A stretch of 64,000 nt of DNA, taken from Pestalotiopsis fici W106-1. Taxonomy: Eukaryota; Ascomycota; Sordariomycetes; Amphisphaeriales; Sporocadaceae. A program made the position numbers and the translations under genes. Positions within the stretch are counted from its first letter, which is position 1; each line of letters begins with the position of its first letter. Of this stretch, positions 1 to 11,108 are shown piece by piece. Under the pieces are notes generated by a model. The model made no database searches, was not told the origin of the DNA, and worked only from the letters and a program-made list of their open reading frames with translations. The stretch is taken from contig NW_006917100.1 in assembly GCF_000516985.1 (NCBI RefSeq), positions 671,490 to 735,489 on the forward strand. Direction: 5' to 3'.

Positions 1-732
1 TTCCCGAGGCGGACGACTAGACGCTGGGACCTGTGGCTTCGTTTGCACAGAAGTAGATGTCGGGACGCTTTCGATTGGAGTGTGCGCATGGGGATGGTCG
101 GTCGCGGCTTTGTAAAGCAAGTCCAAAGCGTCGTGCGGGCCATAGACCTCCCTTCTCATGACTGTCTGAGCTTCAAGATTCTCCAAGCGGGCGCTCGCAT
201 CTTCTCCAATGTCGGAGAAGCTCCCTTTGCTGTCGTGCCGCTCATTATCCGGACGACGAAGAGGTTGTGTTCGTCCGGTAGAGCCTCCAGGCGTGAGTGG
301 GACATTACTGAACGATTGTCTGTGGTATGTTGGGGGTGGCGAGCCGTCTAGAGTATGTCTCTTGCGTCCGTTGCGAATGATGTAGTCCTCTTCTCCATCT
401 TCATCATTCTTGCGCTTGCGCCGAGTGGCACTGAAGTAGCACTCTTTGCTTTCTCTTCGACATCGTACACATGGAGGCTCGTGAGGGTTGTCGACACTGC
501 CCAAGTCACAGCGGACCTTTCTTCGACGGCACGGAATGCACGCCTGGTATACTCGCTTGTGCTGTACGGGTGGCAGCGCACCCGCTTGTGATGGATGAGG
601 TTGGGATTCTGTCTGTGCTCCGGGTGATTGTTGCTGCTGCTGCTGCTGGTGGTGGGCAGCAGGAGGAGCAGAGTCTTCCGCGGTATTGGAGACACTGGTA
701 GCAGCAGCAGCAGTTACGGCGTACTGGGACAT
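1..732 (-). CDS. Zn2Cys6 transcription factor, ARO80-like (3' part outside window)
   Basis: The reverse strand is open from the ATG at 732 to the left edge: 244 codons with no stop, so the C-terminal regulatory part lies outside. Residues 29-35 are a glutamine run. Residues 65-98 form a binuclear zinc cluster, C-x2-C-x6-C-x12-C-x2-C-x6-C (Cys 65, 68, 75, 88, 91, 98), flanked by basic residues (CRRRKVRC and TRRKRKN). This is the fungal GAL4-type DNA-binding domain. The 12-residue spacer, with the wording DLGSVDNPHEPPC, resembles the ARO80 family that controls aromatic amino-acid catabolism. That assignment is from memory of the family, not a search. A following stretch, YGPHDALDLLYKAA, looks like the conserved segment after the zinc cluster in that family. 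The zinc cluster itself is certain; the subfamily is moderate. The upstream region is shared with no divergent gene for nearly 3 kb. Confidence 0.88.
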   Translation of the reverse strand, partial: MSQYAVTAAAATSVSNTAEDSAPPAAHHQQQQQQQSPGAQTESQPHPSQAGALPPVQHKRVYQACIPCRRRKVRCDLGSVDNPHEPPCVRCRRESKECYFSATRRKRKNDEDGEEDYIIRNGRKRHTLDGSPPPTYHRQSFSNVPLTPGGSTGRTQPLRRPDNERHDSKGSFSDIGEDASARLENLEAQTVMRREVYGPHDALDLLYKAATDHPHAHTPIESVPTSTSVQTKPQVPASSRPPRE

Positions 733-3596
733 GGTCGCCGCCGGGGCGCTGAGCCCTGAAGGCCCGTCTCAATTAACAGGATACCTGGGCAATTACTTGC
801 TTGAGGGCGATTCTTGGTGGTTCGATACCACCCCACCTAGAGGAGGATGCGATGCGCTTCGGCTTGAGACGGGTTTTGAGGGCTTATGTCTCTGGAACTG
901 AGTCGAGTGGGACACCGACCAGTTTATGAGAGCTAGGTCGATCAGTCGGTAGGGGAAGATGGTGGTGTATTGCGGGGTTCTACCCAAGAGAACCGACCAG
1001 CAACACCCCTATCAGGCTTGCCAAGTGCGCCGCCTCCACGATCTGCGGCTGCCTGCACGTCCTTACTGCAGCGGGCTCGCGGCGCCAAACCTGTATTGCT
1101 GTATACAGCCCTTGCAACTAAGAAAAAGTCCGGGATACCAACAGAGAACAAGCGCGCAACAGGTGGCACTTGTGTGATGCTTGGTGAGATAAGAACACAC
1201 AGTACAGTCAGACACAGACTGCTAGGCCCATACTCTGTACATGTATCCTAATAAAGGACGGTATACCTAATGTACAATATTCGCCTGCTGTGGGTCAGAG
1301 ACTACCTAGGTCCAGTACCTCTGGTGCCTTTTTACCTGGATATGGTAACCAGTGCTTCGGAAGGTCGCATGAACCGGCGGTACTGCTTTGGGCAGTATAG
1401 AAAGCAGACACAGTGCCCTTGGCGCTCCGAGCTTTTTTGTGACACTCGCGAGAACAATGACATGCAAAGGAAACGTTGGCGTACGGGCCGTTCGGAAGAT
1501 CCCAATCACTGATGACTGACAGGTCAGCTGAGGGCGGCCGATGTAACTAGTCCGGACCTCAACAATGCAATTGTCAGCCTCTGAAACGGCGTATCATAGG
1601 TGCAGTTCAACTTTGGCGCCAATGCCTGTTCCTTGGACGTTGGTTGGTACTAGTTGCAAGCTCACCAAATCAGAGGAAGAAAAGTATCGACTTGAAAAGA
1701 CGAAACAGGTATAAGTGCCGGTAGCGTAATGCCAGTACGAGGCAAGTAGACGCTGTAGTAAGTTTGGGGGTTCCCCGCGCTGGAGAAAGATTGGGATTGG
1801 CTGAGAAATGTGGTGATTTTGGATTCTAGAAGGCCAAAAGAATGAACACGTTTTACACGAAACGGTAACTGAAAAGAAAGCAAATAAAATCTTCATCACT
1901 GCCGGTCCATAATGCTATTGTTTTCCGCCTTCACCTTTGCCCTTATCCTTGTACGCGAGCACAGCATACATCGTGATCATGTGGCTTTTCCCACGAACCT
2001 ACCCACATTCTAACCGACTATGCACTCTCGTGTTACTTACTAGTTTAACGGGCAAGATTAGCAATTGATTTCTCCTCTCGTCTTAGCTGCAGCTTGAGAT
2101 TTGTAAGAAAATGGCAAGAAAACGTCTAGAAGACCTTTTCTTGACACACTTTTGGCGCCCATCATGTTCACCTCGTCTCACCGTATGCTCAAGGAGGAAG
2201 GTCAAGTCACGAGGTCCCGCTAACCGAAATGTCCGGCCTAACGCTCAGTGCGCCGGGGAAGGCGGAGAGGCCTTGCCGTAGATTGCAACTAATGTGCCAA
2301 TAACTGCTGACCTTCCATCTGAGCTGCAATGGTCCGGCCCCAAGGCTTGGTTGGAAAATGCCTAGTACACAGTATTCTCGCTACAAACGTACAGACGAAT
2401 TCGAGGCAGCTAGTAACAGCTCTCTGTATTTGCTGTCTGTTGCTTTCTTTCTCCCCATCTTGTCCAATCCCAGAATGTACAAGCCAAGGATGGCGGTGAA
2501 GGGAAACCATGAGAAACGCGCGAGGCCCGCTTGCCTTTTTCGGCGCCGCCACGCTTATTCTCAGCGCCTTCATTCGTCCAGCCACTTTCTGGCTGCTTCG
2601 ACTACTAGGTAGGCATTCCTCAAACGTTCGATAGACGCCTCGTGCCTTAACACAACACTCCGAGCGTGATCATGCGTGATGACAGCGCTCCGGATATGGC
2701 ATAGTGCTCACTGATTCCTTCTTATCCAGGAAGCATCTTGAATCAAAATATTGTCAAGCATATACATGGCGTATAGAAATGATAAAAACTCCCCGTACTG
2801 CTTGGTCTATGTATCAATATGGCATATTCTGACCACGCCGATCCATGTTGAAAGCTGTACATGGCATAGTGCAATATACTATACATTCCTCGTAGCTTAC
2901 TTATATGTATATCATATAGGTTTTATAGCAATATCACATCACTTTTTATAAGTCTTATTTGTCTTCTTTCACATAATATGAAACCAGCACCAGAGCAATC
3001 ACAACTATGTCAAAAGTCAACTACCCTTAAATCATGTATTGCGATATAGTATCGAAATTCCCTATTCAGTTATTTGCTGGGTATCCATCTGTTGATCGCA
3101 ACCTGGTCTGCCAGCATCCATTTCTAGGTATCGCCGCTTTCAAACTCCCGAGTCATCATCATTGCCGCTATTCTTGTATTAGTTAAAGCTTGACTCTCTG
3201 CTTGTCATCGCCCAAGGAATTCATCAAGCAGGAGGGTCGACGTAGTAGGTAACGGCCGAGACCAAGACAGAATAAATCAGACCACGACAGCCGAATCGCC
3301 TCGTACTCTGTCCGAAGGGAGATCGGGCCAACCCCCATCACCATTCGAATCACCAGTTTCTCAAGCTTTCGAACCCAACTGGCCCGCCCAAGTCAACTCG
3401 GAAATAACCGCCGGATCATTTGACTTTTGACCATTTAATAAACGCCCCGCAATGCAGAAACAAAGAAACATCCCGGTAACCCTCATATCGGCCCAAGTGA
3501 ACCGTGGAAACTGCAGTTCTGTACTGCATTACTATGCAGAGACAAGCTTCTGCTCAAGCTAAGTGACTGTCAGCATGCCATCAAGAATTGAGCAGC
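733..3596. other. Intergenic, no supported gene
   Basis: About 2.9 kb between two minus-strand genes. It holds the promoter of the zinc-cluster gene at its left end and the 3' flank of TAF14 at its right. Open frames are short, overlap on both strands and lack family signatures. The segment at about 2740-3060 is visibly A+T richer than its surroundings. I see no tRNA, terminal repeat or transposase remnant. Confidence 0.6.
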
Positions 3597-4773
3597 TCAG
3601 GTTGGACTTACAAGGAAGTCCCAAATCAGTCGGGCAAGATTATCGGGCAAGGTAAAGAGGTCAACCGAGAATTCGCCGTTGTCCATGTCATTCTTGGTGT
3701 AGGTGTCTTCATTCTTGTGGTCGTGGATGAGCTGGATGACGTGGAGCAATTCGTCCTCGCCGAGCTTGGTGAGTCCATCAGCCATCTTCTCGAAATCGTA
3801 GCCAGCCTTTCTCTTCTTGCCATCGTTTGCCTTGCGAGCCTTGGCGAGCTTTGGGTCATCGTCGCTAGCAACCGGGCCAGTCTCGCGCAGAATCTGCAGC
3901 AAAGCCTGCGAAGGGTTCTTGATCTGAATCGTCTGAATAGTTTCGTAGCGCGGCTTCTGGAAGTTCAAGTCGTGGTAGACAGTGCACTTGGTCTTCTCAG
4001 TGGTGTACATGTCGATGGACATTTCGAATTCACCCCAACCCTCATTCTTGCAAGTGTAAGGAGGCTCCGTGAATGCTATCGTGGCACATTAGTATCGAGT
4101 CGAACGGATCGTGGGCTATGGCGCAGCGACGTACTCTGACTTGGATTCTCGAAGGAAGGGTGGAGGTTGTAGGTAACCTTGTTGAAGGCGGTGGCGGGCT
4201 TCTCGTTGCCATCCTGATCGACCATATAAATCTTGACATTCCACTCTTTCATGGGAAACTCGGGAACAGGCGACTCCTTGTCACTAGAGGGTCGAGCAGC
4301 ATTAGTCTTTGCGCCCAAGTTTGAGCTGGTCTCGCGTATTGTGATCCGTCGCACAATCGCGTCCTCGTGGATAGAGAATTAGGCCATGTATACTCACATG
4401 TTCTTTTGCTCGGTGACGAGCTTGACCTTCCGCTGTTGAGGTGCAATGGTGTCAGTGAACTGGGTTGCGCACAGAGATTCGCGATAACTTCATTCACGCG
4501 CCAACAAAGACGCGTGCGCGACACGGGACATTGTGGGCCACTTACTTCGATCTGCATCTCGTCTAGCTCTGCGTCGTCGTCCTCGGCTTCGTCTGCAACC
4601 TGTCTCTTGCGCTTCGGGGCCTGTCGGGGCTTGCGGGTAGGCTCAGTGAGCTCGGCAGCGAAGTATGATGTGGTGTTTCTCTCACGAGTTGAGCGTCTGG
4701 GAGGTCCGTCCCAGGCCAGCTCGTTAAGCAGACCAGCCGCCTCGCCACCGAAGTCACTGTCGAGCGGCGCCAT
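3597..4773 (-). CDS. TAF14: YEATS-domain protein TAF14 (TFIID/TFIIF and chromatin-remodeller subunit)
   Basis: Exons 4773-4546, 4432-4398, 4283-4135 and 4075-3597 join in frame to 296 residues. The YEATS fold starts at RKVKLVTEQ, continues through EFPMKEWNVKIYMVDQDG and YNLHPSFENP, and ends with EGWGEFEMSIDMYTTEKTK and a VYHDLNF strand. The C-terminal ET-type domain contains EFSVDLFTLPDNLARLIWDFL. In yeast, TAF14 is shared by TFIID, TFIIF, INO80, SWI/SNF and NuA3 and reads acylated histone H3. Exon 1 adds 76 residues before the YEATS domain: an acidic and basic segment with PPRRSTRERN and the likely nuclear signal APKRKR. A longer in-frame start at 4887 exists, but a probable leader intron (4781-4919) favours 4773. 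The end is uncertain: a GTAAGT donor overlaps the last codons at about 3612, so a short extra exon could replace the terminal VSPT. Confidence 0.9.
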
Positions 4774-4780
4774 GGCTTCT

Positions 4781-4919
4781 CTGATTGGCTGGGGGTGTCT
4801 AGCGCAAACTGTGGGGAATTTCACTGCGGGAATCCAGCTTAGCGTTCCTTCCCCAGAGTTGATACCCGTCATGCCGTCTACTTGCACATGAGGAGTGGAG
4901 AAGCGAGAGTATAACTTAC
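4781..4919 (-). other. Probable 5'-UTR intron of TAF14
   Basis: On the minus strand a GTAAGT donor at 4919 and a CAATCAG acceptor ending at 4781 bound a 139-bp segment eight bases before the ATG at 4773. Removing it deletes the alternative upstream start at 4887. This is inferred from splice signals only. Confidence 0.45.
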
Positions 4920-6465
4920 CTAGTAGTCGGGCAGCTGTTAGTAGAGTAATACTACCGAAAAGCCTGGGCGAAGTAGACGAGGCGACTCTGGAGCTGTGCG
5001 GAATGTTGATGAGAAGAGGTGAAAGTAATTGCTTCCTGGGGAAAGAAGTAAAGCTGTTTAAATGGTGGCAGCTGAATCGTGCCCGGCCTTGAATACAATG
5101 TGATCAGGAATGAGATTGTAAAATTTTCAGATTGTTGTCGCGTTTGCGGAAGTTCCAGAAATCGATTGTTGAAAAGATTGGACAGAACGGGTGGAAAGGG
5201 GTGGGAAAGGTGGATGATTGTTGTCGTTTGCAATGCCAAAGTTGCAACAACCGGCTATTAACTGAAGAAATTGGGCAAGAAGGACGGTGATTGGAAGAAA
5301 GATGAAAAGTTGGATTGTCTGTTCGTCTACAAGAAAGTTGCAGGCACTGGACAGGTGGTTCAAGCAATAGGCAGGCTTGTCGGAAGTGAGGTTGTATAGA
5401 GAAGTATTTTGAGTCCAAGTCAAGGAAGGAACAAATTATTCACTTTTTTTTTTTTTTTTTTTTTTCTTCAATTTGGGCACGAGCGTGATCCAGCGCGAAT
5501 CTCGCCTGTGTGTTTGGGTGGTCGAATTTCTGATCAAAGAGTTGCTGTTTACTTCGAGGGTCTGGTCAAGTTATTGAATGGTGAGGATTCGTTGTCATGA
5601 TCATGATACAGAGATGTAGTATAGGGTTCTACATGGTAGGGTCATATCACGCTCTTTCCTCAATCTGTTTCCTGCACGCTTGCAATAATAGACATTTGTG
5701 TCTTTTCGAATACAGGTATCTCTTGATGTAAGGGGCGAAAAGGAGAAAAAGGAAAGACCCAATCGCAGTATTTCATATCGCTCGATCAATGTACCAAGGA
5801 CTACAGAGGCTCCCTCTGGTCTTGGAATGCACTTGAAGAAAAGTTGAACAAAAACTGAAAATGCGTCTCGCCAGGGATGTGGCAAAAGAATCTTTTTGGT
5901 CAGCAACACAAGTTGAAATGACTGATAGCTCCATATCTGATGTGGTGGGATTGGACTTTAGAGGCCATAAAATAGTTCAGTGGCAATGCGAATGGCATCA
6001 CAAGAGGGGACGGCGTGGCTTGGCTGGGAAGTGTTGCCAGCTATTACAGGACAATGAATCTTCAGTTGTAATTTCCCCTCGGCTTTCAGAGTCGGCCGTC
6101 ACAATTTATTCATTTCACATAATTGGATTGTCAAGACACACTTTTGTGATGTAGTTATTCTCTCGTACAAGTATTCATGAAACATGAATTCGTCGTTCAA
6201 CCTATTTTCCTCTTTATAGTACCCTAATTAGGAACAGAAGTGAAATGAGTAGGGTGTTGTCCATTGGCGTCGCCTTTCGACCATCCAAACACTCAAATGA
6301 GTGTATGATCTATGTTAGCTTCCTCCAAGTCCAATGCACTGTTTCTACAAGAAAGAACAACAAGCCATAGTATTTTCGGCGGAAACAAAGTGGTATGTCG
6401 CGAAACCCGTACGCCATCCATATGCCATTTTTTTGATTTGATAAAACAAGAAAAAGTAGGAATTT
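4920..6465. other. Intergenic between TAF14 and FZO1, no supported gene
   Basis: The left part is the TAF14 promoter, the right part the 3' flank of FZO1; both genes are on the minus strand. Open frames are short and unconvincing. It contains a 22-T run at 5444-5465. Confidence 0.6.
5444..5465. repeat. Homopolymer T22
   Basis: Twenty-two consecutive T bases on the plus strand, about 670 bp upstream of the TAF14 start. Poly(dA:dT) tracts are common nucleosome-excluding promoter elements in fungi; a role here is inference. Confidence 0.9.
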
Positions 6466-9312
6466 TTAGGAAATTGTCATGCCAGGAATCGGGCCCTGAG
6501 GATGAGCCTCAAGGTCAACTTCCTCAACTACTCTTCGTTGTGCCGAGCTCTCGCGGACGAGGTTGCCGAAGTATTTGAGGGCAACTTCACTTTCACCTTT
6601 CGTCTTCAGGGTTTCATCCCGTCGGGCGCCGAGCTGTTCGACCGAGCGCTGAAGACCGACGCGAAGGTTGTCGGCAGGGAATCGAAGCACCTTGCGGACG
6701 GAGCTAGAAATGCGAGCACTGTTGGTGTGCGTATAATCAATAGCCTCCAATTGTGCTGCAATCTTGCTCGACAGTCGGTGAGGCAAAGATTGAGGAATCT
6801 GCTGTAGCACATATGCGGCAGCTCCGACAACTATAGAATGTTTCAGTTCATGGGCTCAGACTGATGTTCAGAAATAGATCAACTTACTCGCTACGATCAG
6901 GCCAGGAACAATCAGTCGGCGAAGATTGTCATTACCAAGGACTCTTGCTGCACTCATAGTATGATCCAACCAACTAGAACCACCGATCATTCGACTTCCC
7001 AAAGCCGTTGCCACTGTCAGGGCCATTCCGGTGCCAGCGACCTTTTCTTGACGCTGCATCAATGTGGACCAATCAACAAAATCCGTGAATTCAGTGGGAA
7101 TGTCGATTTGCTTCGCAAGAGCATCGCGCCGGCGTCGGAACATGACATCAGAGCGGAAATTCAGGTCATGGTATTCGTCACCAAGATGGTGAACGCCCAA
7201 TTGCTTGATGGTCTCAACGCCATCAACGGTCTTAGTCCTGGCGTGCTCTTCGCACATGCTGACAGCTTCTTGAATCTCGGACAACATGGCTTCCTTGAGC
7301 TCTTCAGCATACTGGAAAGCATTGAAAATGCCAGAGTAAGGAACGCCAAGGTTACTTTCGCCGGCATCGACAAGAGCGCGGTTCAGGGCGTTCCTCGTAT
7401 TATCATAAATGTCCTTGCATGTTTCTTCGATGGTCCTGTCAATCTCATCGCTGACCTCCAATTTGGCTTTTCTCGATGCATCAAGTTGAGGTTCAATTTC
7501 CTCGAGCTCATGAATCACTCTGTCCAATTCAGCCTGGGCTACTTCTGAATTGACAGTAGCGAGCACATTGACGTCGTTGAGAATGTTTGTCAAGTATGTC
7601 TTGGCGGGTGCGAGTTTGGATCGTGCTCGCTTTTCCAAAACAAACCTGCGCAGAGACTGCTCAAGCTTTTCAAAGTCGGCGATCTTTTCCTTGTCTTTGC
7701 CCTTGCCCTTTGGATCGCTGTCAGGGTCGTCGCCGCCTCCCCCTCCACTTGAGCTCCCACTACCACTACCACCAGGACCGCCAGGCGGCGGCGCCGTTGG
7801 GACTGCGTTGCTGGAAACAAAATGTACCAGTTCCGAGGACTCCTTGAAGGTCCGGGGGCTGAGACCGTTGACTTGATCCAAAATCATCTTCTGGCATCGT
7901 TCCTTTGCTTTGATACCGTCGAATCCGTTCACCACGATGAATAGATACGCCTTTTCGGCTGCTGCCGCCCAAATGAACTCCTTTGCTGTCATGGTGAAGT
8001 GATTGGCGGCAGATACCACGAATACAACGACGTCAATTTCTTCTTGGCGAGCAAAAACAGCGGTCGTCTTGGTCGTGTCTGAATTGAGACCAGGCGCATC
8101 GATCAAGGCAATATCCACAACTCCGTTCGTAAGAAGGGATTCGTCGAGTGTTCGCACATCCCGAACGTAGACCTTGCACAGCATGTAGTTGGTGTTGTCC
8201 ACAACAATGTCCTCAAGCTGCTGAAGGGAGAAGACGTCGTAAGTTGATTCATCATGGCGATTGTAAGTGGCATTCTTGTGCACCGCGTGAACTTCTTCGA
8301 CGCCACCATTCTCTCTCGCTGCGTCAAGAACCTCGCAAAAGATGCTGGTGCAGGGCTGCTGGTCTTCAGGTAGAACCTTTCGGCGCAGTAGCGCGTTACA
8401 GAAGGTCGATTTTCCAGCATTCAAATCTCCAGTGATCAAGACCTTGCTGGACGTATCATCAATTCTTTCTCTTAGTGACTGAAGGTGTTTGATGCTTGAA
8501 CTAATCTTTCCATCGAGAAGAGCAGCGATTGATCCCTTCTCTAGTGAGTGGACTAATTCTGTCTGGTGCAGTGCGCCCAACTTGAGGTCAAGCTTGAGGA
8601 TTGAAAACTCTTGAGCAATCTGAGGCGATACGAGTCGTGGTTCTGCGATGCTCTTTGATTCGGCATCTTTGCTTGATTCGGCAGCGTCATGTTCGTTGAA
8701 ACTCGTCATAGATCGTCGCAGAGGCGGAAAAGCGCGAGAGCTCGAAGGCTCACCAGACATGGAGTGTGTGTGATGGAAGTTGGGTCTTCCGGAAGAAGAA
8801 GGTCGTCGGTCTCGTTCGCTCGTAGGGACAGTGCTTTCGGCCCTTTGCACGGAGGGATAGTGGGCAGGCCAAGTGACGTTCAAATCCTGCAAGCTCTTGA
8901 GGAGCTCGACAACCTTGTTGATGGAACGGCCAAGTTTGAGTCTTTGTTGGTTGTACCATAGCTGGTGGATTGTCGCATCCTGGGCGCGGCGATCGGTCTC
9001 GGTGTTTGCTGTTGCGGCGAGAATGGGATTGTCGCCAAAGCTGGGATCGGTGCGCGGTGAGCCCAGAGTGGAAAACTTCTTGGAGCCAGAGCTGCCGTCC
9101 ATGATGCTGCCTCCATAACCTGAATCCTGCTCTAGCAGTTCTTGCAATCTTGCAGCATGTTGCGATGTAGAGCCTGAGCCAACCTGCATGTAACCCGGCG
9201 TTCCGTTGGGGGTGTTTGAGTCTGTGGCGTCATGTTGTTCCGCTTGTTCATTGTCATCGTCGCGCGCGCTGCTGGGGCCTTTGCCCTTCCGTGGGTAATA
9301 TTCTTGACTCAT
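6466..9312 (-). CDS. FZO1: Mitofusin, outer mitochondrial membrane fusion GTPase
   Basis: Exons 9312-6888 and 6830-6466, with a 57-bp intron (donor GTAAGT, acceptor CTATAG), encode 929 residues, normal for fungal Fzo1. After a disordered N-terminus, a dynamin-type GTPase domain carries the P-loop GDLNAGKST (about 295-303), a threonine in QQPCTS, G3 DAPGLN (about 405) and G4 NGFD (about 462). A low-complexity Gly/Ser/Pro insertion with GGPGGSGSGSSSGGGGG follows. Heptad-rich segments surround the two adjacent hydrophobic spans near the C-terminus. The intron splits the second span, and splicing yields LIVPGLIVAIVGAAAYVLQQ, the expected membrane hairpin. The C-terminal coiled coil faces the cytosol and tethers mitochondria in yeast. 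The ATG at 9312 is the first in frame. Family identification is secure. Confidence 0.96.
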
Positions 9313-10073
9313 GTTTTAGATGTCGTCGGGATCCATTGGCTTTTGCGACCAGAATCGACCGATGGATGGTGTATATATAGTGTCGGAGTTGTCGAGGGTG
9401 GTGAGCGAGAGAATCACGGGAGTTCTTTTCGTCCCAGCGCTCCGGGTCGCTCCTGCATTGAATCAGAGAAGGCGAAATCTCAAGGCGCAGGGTTTATTGG
9501 TTACTGGCGGCAACAGACCGTGGAGCTCGGAAAAACACGTCATGAATCAAGCAATTAAACTGGCAGCTCCCTGCTAAATGACTAATAACCTGTAATGCGA
9601 AAAAAACGCGCTTGAGTTTTTTTACTGGGTCGCACTCAACTGGCTGGACATGCCGCCCTCGATACAACCACGAGCAACCAGCTTGAGGTAGCCAGCTGGC
9701 GCCAGTCTTAGCCATTCCAAATCCAGGCTAGCCCAACATTCGATTCATGGAGCCTGGGCAGAGTTACGTAACTGCCTGAGGGACCAACTCATGCTGCCAA
9801 GCAAACCGACCGGCCAAACCAGACCAAACCAAACCAACGAAAGCAGACGACGACGCAAGGAGCTCTTGGAACTACGAAAACGGACTTCCCAGGACGACCA
9901 GGCTTCTACATTATCAGCAGCGATTTACCCCCTCAAAGCAGCGCATCATCACAACCACTCCAATCTTGCCAGTCCATCCATTACAGCGAGGCATCACCAA
10001 GACTTGTCAAGCCTACAACCATCTTCAACCCCACCATAGACAGTCTGCCAACTGTGGCTTATCGCTAGTCGCC
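9313..10073. promoter_or_regulatory. Shared promoter region of FZO1 and VPS2
   Basis: A 761-bp head-to-head interval. A TATATATAG-like sequence lies near 9371, about 60 bp upstream of the FZO1 start. The stretch before VPS2 is rich in CA and AACCA repeats (9795-9840), typical of a fungal 5' leader. No gene is seen inside. Confidence 0.5.
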
Positions 10074-10942
10074 ATGAATGTATGCATCTGCCCGTTCCAG
10101 GTATCTCGGCGCATTTCAAAACTGACTGGCATTGATAGATTCTCGAGTGGGCATTTGGCAAGCGCATGACGCCGGCTGAGCGTCTGCGCAAGAATCAGCG
10201 CATGCTCGACAAGGCGATCCGAGAGCTCGACCAAGTCCGGGTCAAGCTTGAGAAGCAGGAAAAGACTCTCACCACACAGATCAAGCAGAGTGCCCAGAAG
10301 GGTCAGATGGGGGCAGCAAAGATCCAAGCAAAGGACTTGGTGCGAACGAGGCGATACATTGAGAAATTCTACGGTATGCGCAGTCAGTTGCAGAAGATCT
10401 CGCTGCGCATGCAGGTATGTTCATTGAAAACGTTAGGCCATCCAGAGCAGCCACTGATATGCGTTAGACACACCGAACGAACGAGCAAATGATGCAATCT
10501 ATGAAGGGCGCGACAATGGCTTTGGGCAGCATGAACCGCACCATGAACTTACCTGCCCTTCAACGAATCGCCATGGAATTCGAGCGCGAGAACGACATAA
10601 TGGAGCAGAGGCAAGAGATGATGGACGATGCCATTGATGACGCGATGGATACTGGACTTGAGGAGGAAGGTGACGAGGTTGTCGAGCAGGTTTTGGAGGA
10701 AATAGGTGTGGATTTGAATCAGAAGGTAAGCGACACCATGAGCACATATTCGTCACGATGGCCTATTAATGACTTTATATTTACAGTTTGGCGAAACACC
10801 TACTGGCCTACAGTCGCAGTCTGATAAGTTGGCCGAGGGCCGGGTGGCTCAGGCTATTGGAGGTGGTGGCGGTGGTGGAGGAGGCGGAGGCGATCCGGGT
10901 GATGATGACCTCCAAGCACGGCTCGACAGCCTGGGAAAGTGA
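10074..10942 (+). CDS. VPS2: ESCRT-III subunit Vps2 (CHMP2 family)
   Basis: Four exons (10074-10079, 10139-10414, 10468-10725, 10787-10942) encode 231 residues. The first coding exon is only ATGAAT, joined to ILEWAFGKRMTPAERLRKN, the standard amphipathic N-terminus of this family. A basic coiled-coil core follows (QKGQMGAAKIQAKDLVRTRR), then an acidic C-terminal half and a terminal MIM1 motif, DDDLQARLDSLGK, which binds the MIT domain of the AAA ATPase Vps4. The protein polymerises with Vps24 and Snf7 on endosomes to bud multivesicular-body vesicles. A glycine run, [17 protein letters not shown], lies in the linker before the MIM helix. Introns are 59, 53 and 61 bp with GTATGC, GTATGT and GTAAGC donors. 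All phases agree. Confidence 0.95.
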
Positions 10943-11108
10943 TCCCCTAATTATGACGAGTGCCAAAGATGCAGCGCAACAGCATATGGCTTGATGTCGA
11001 GTTTAGTGTTTGATGATACGGAGTTGGGACATGGTTTGACATTCACAGCATTGGGTTTATGACTTTGCAGCATTTGTTTCATGGTATCTGCGTTGCGTAG
11101 TATAGGTC

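Noticed and set aside
2740..3060. A+T-rich stretch as possible mitochondrial insertion or RIP-mutated transposon
   Set aside because: I could not match it to a mitochondrial gene or see repeat borders; a homology search would be needed.
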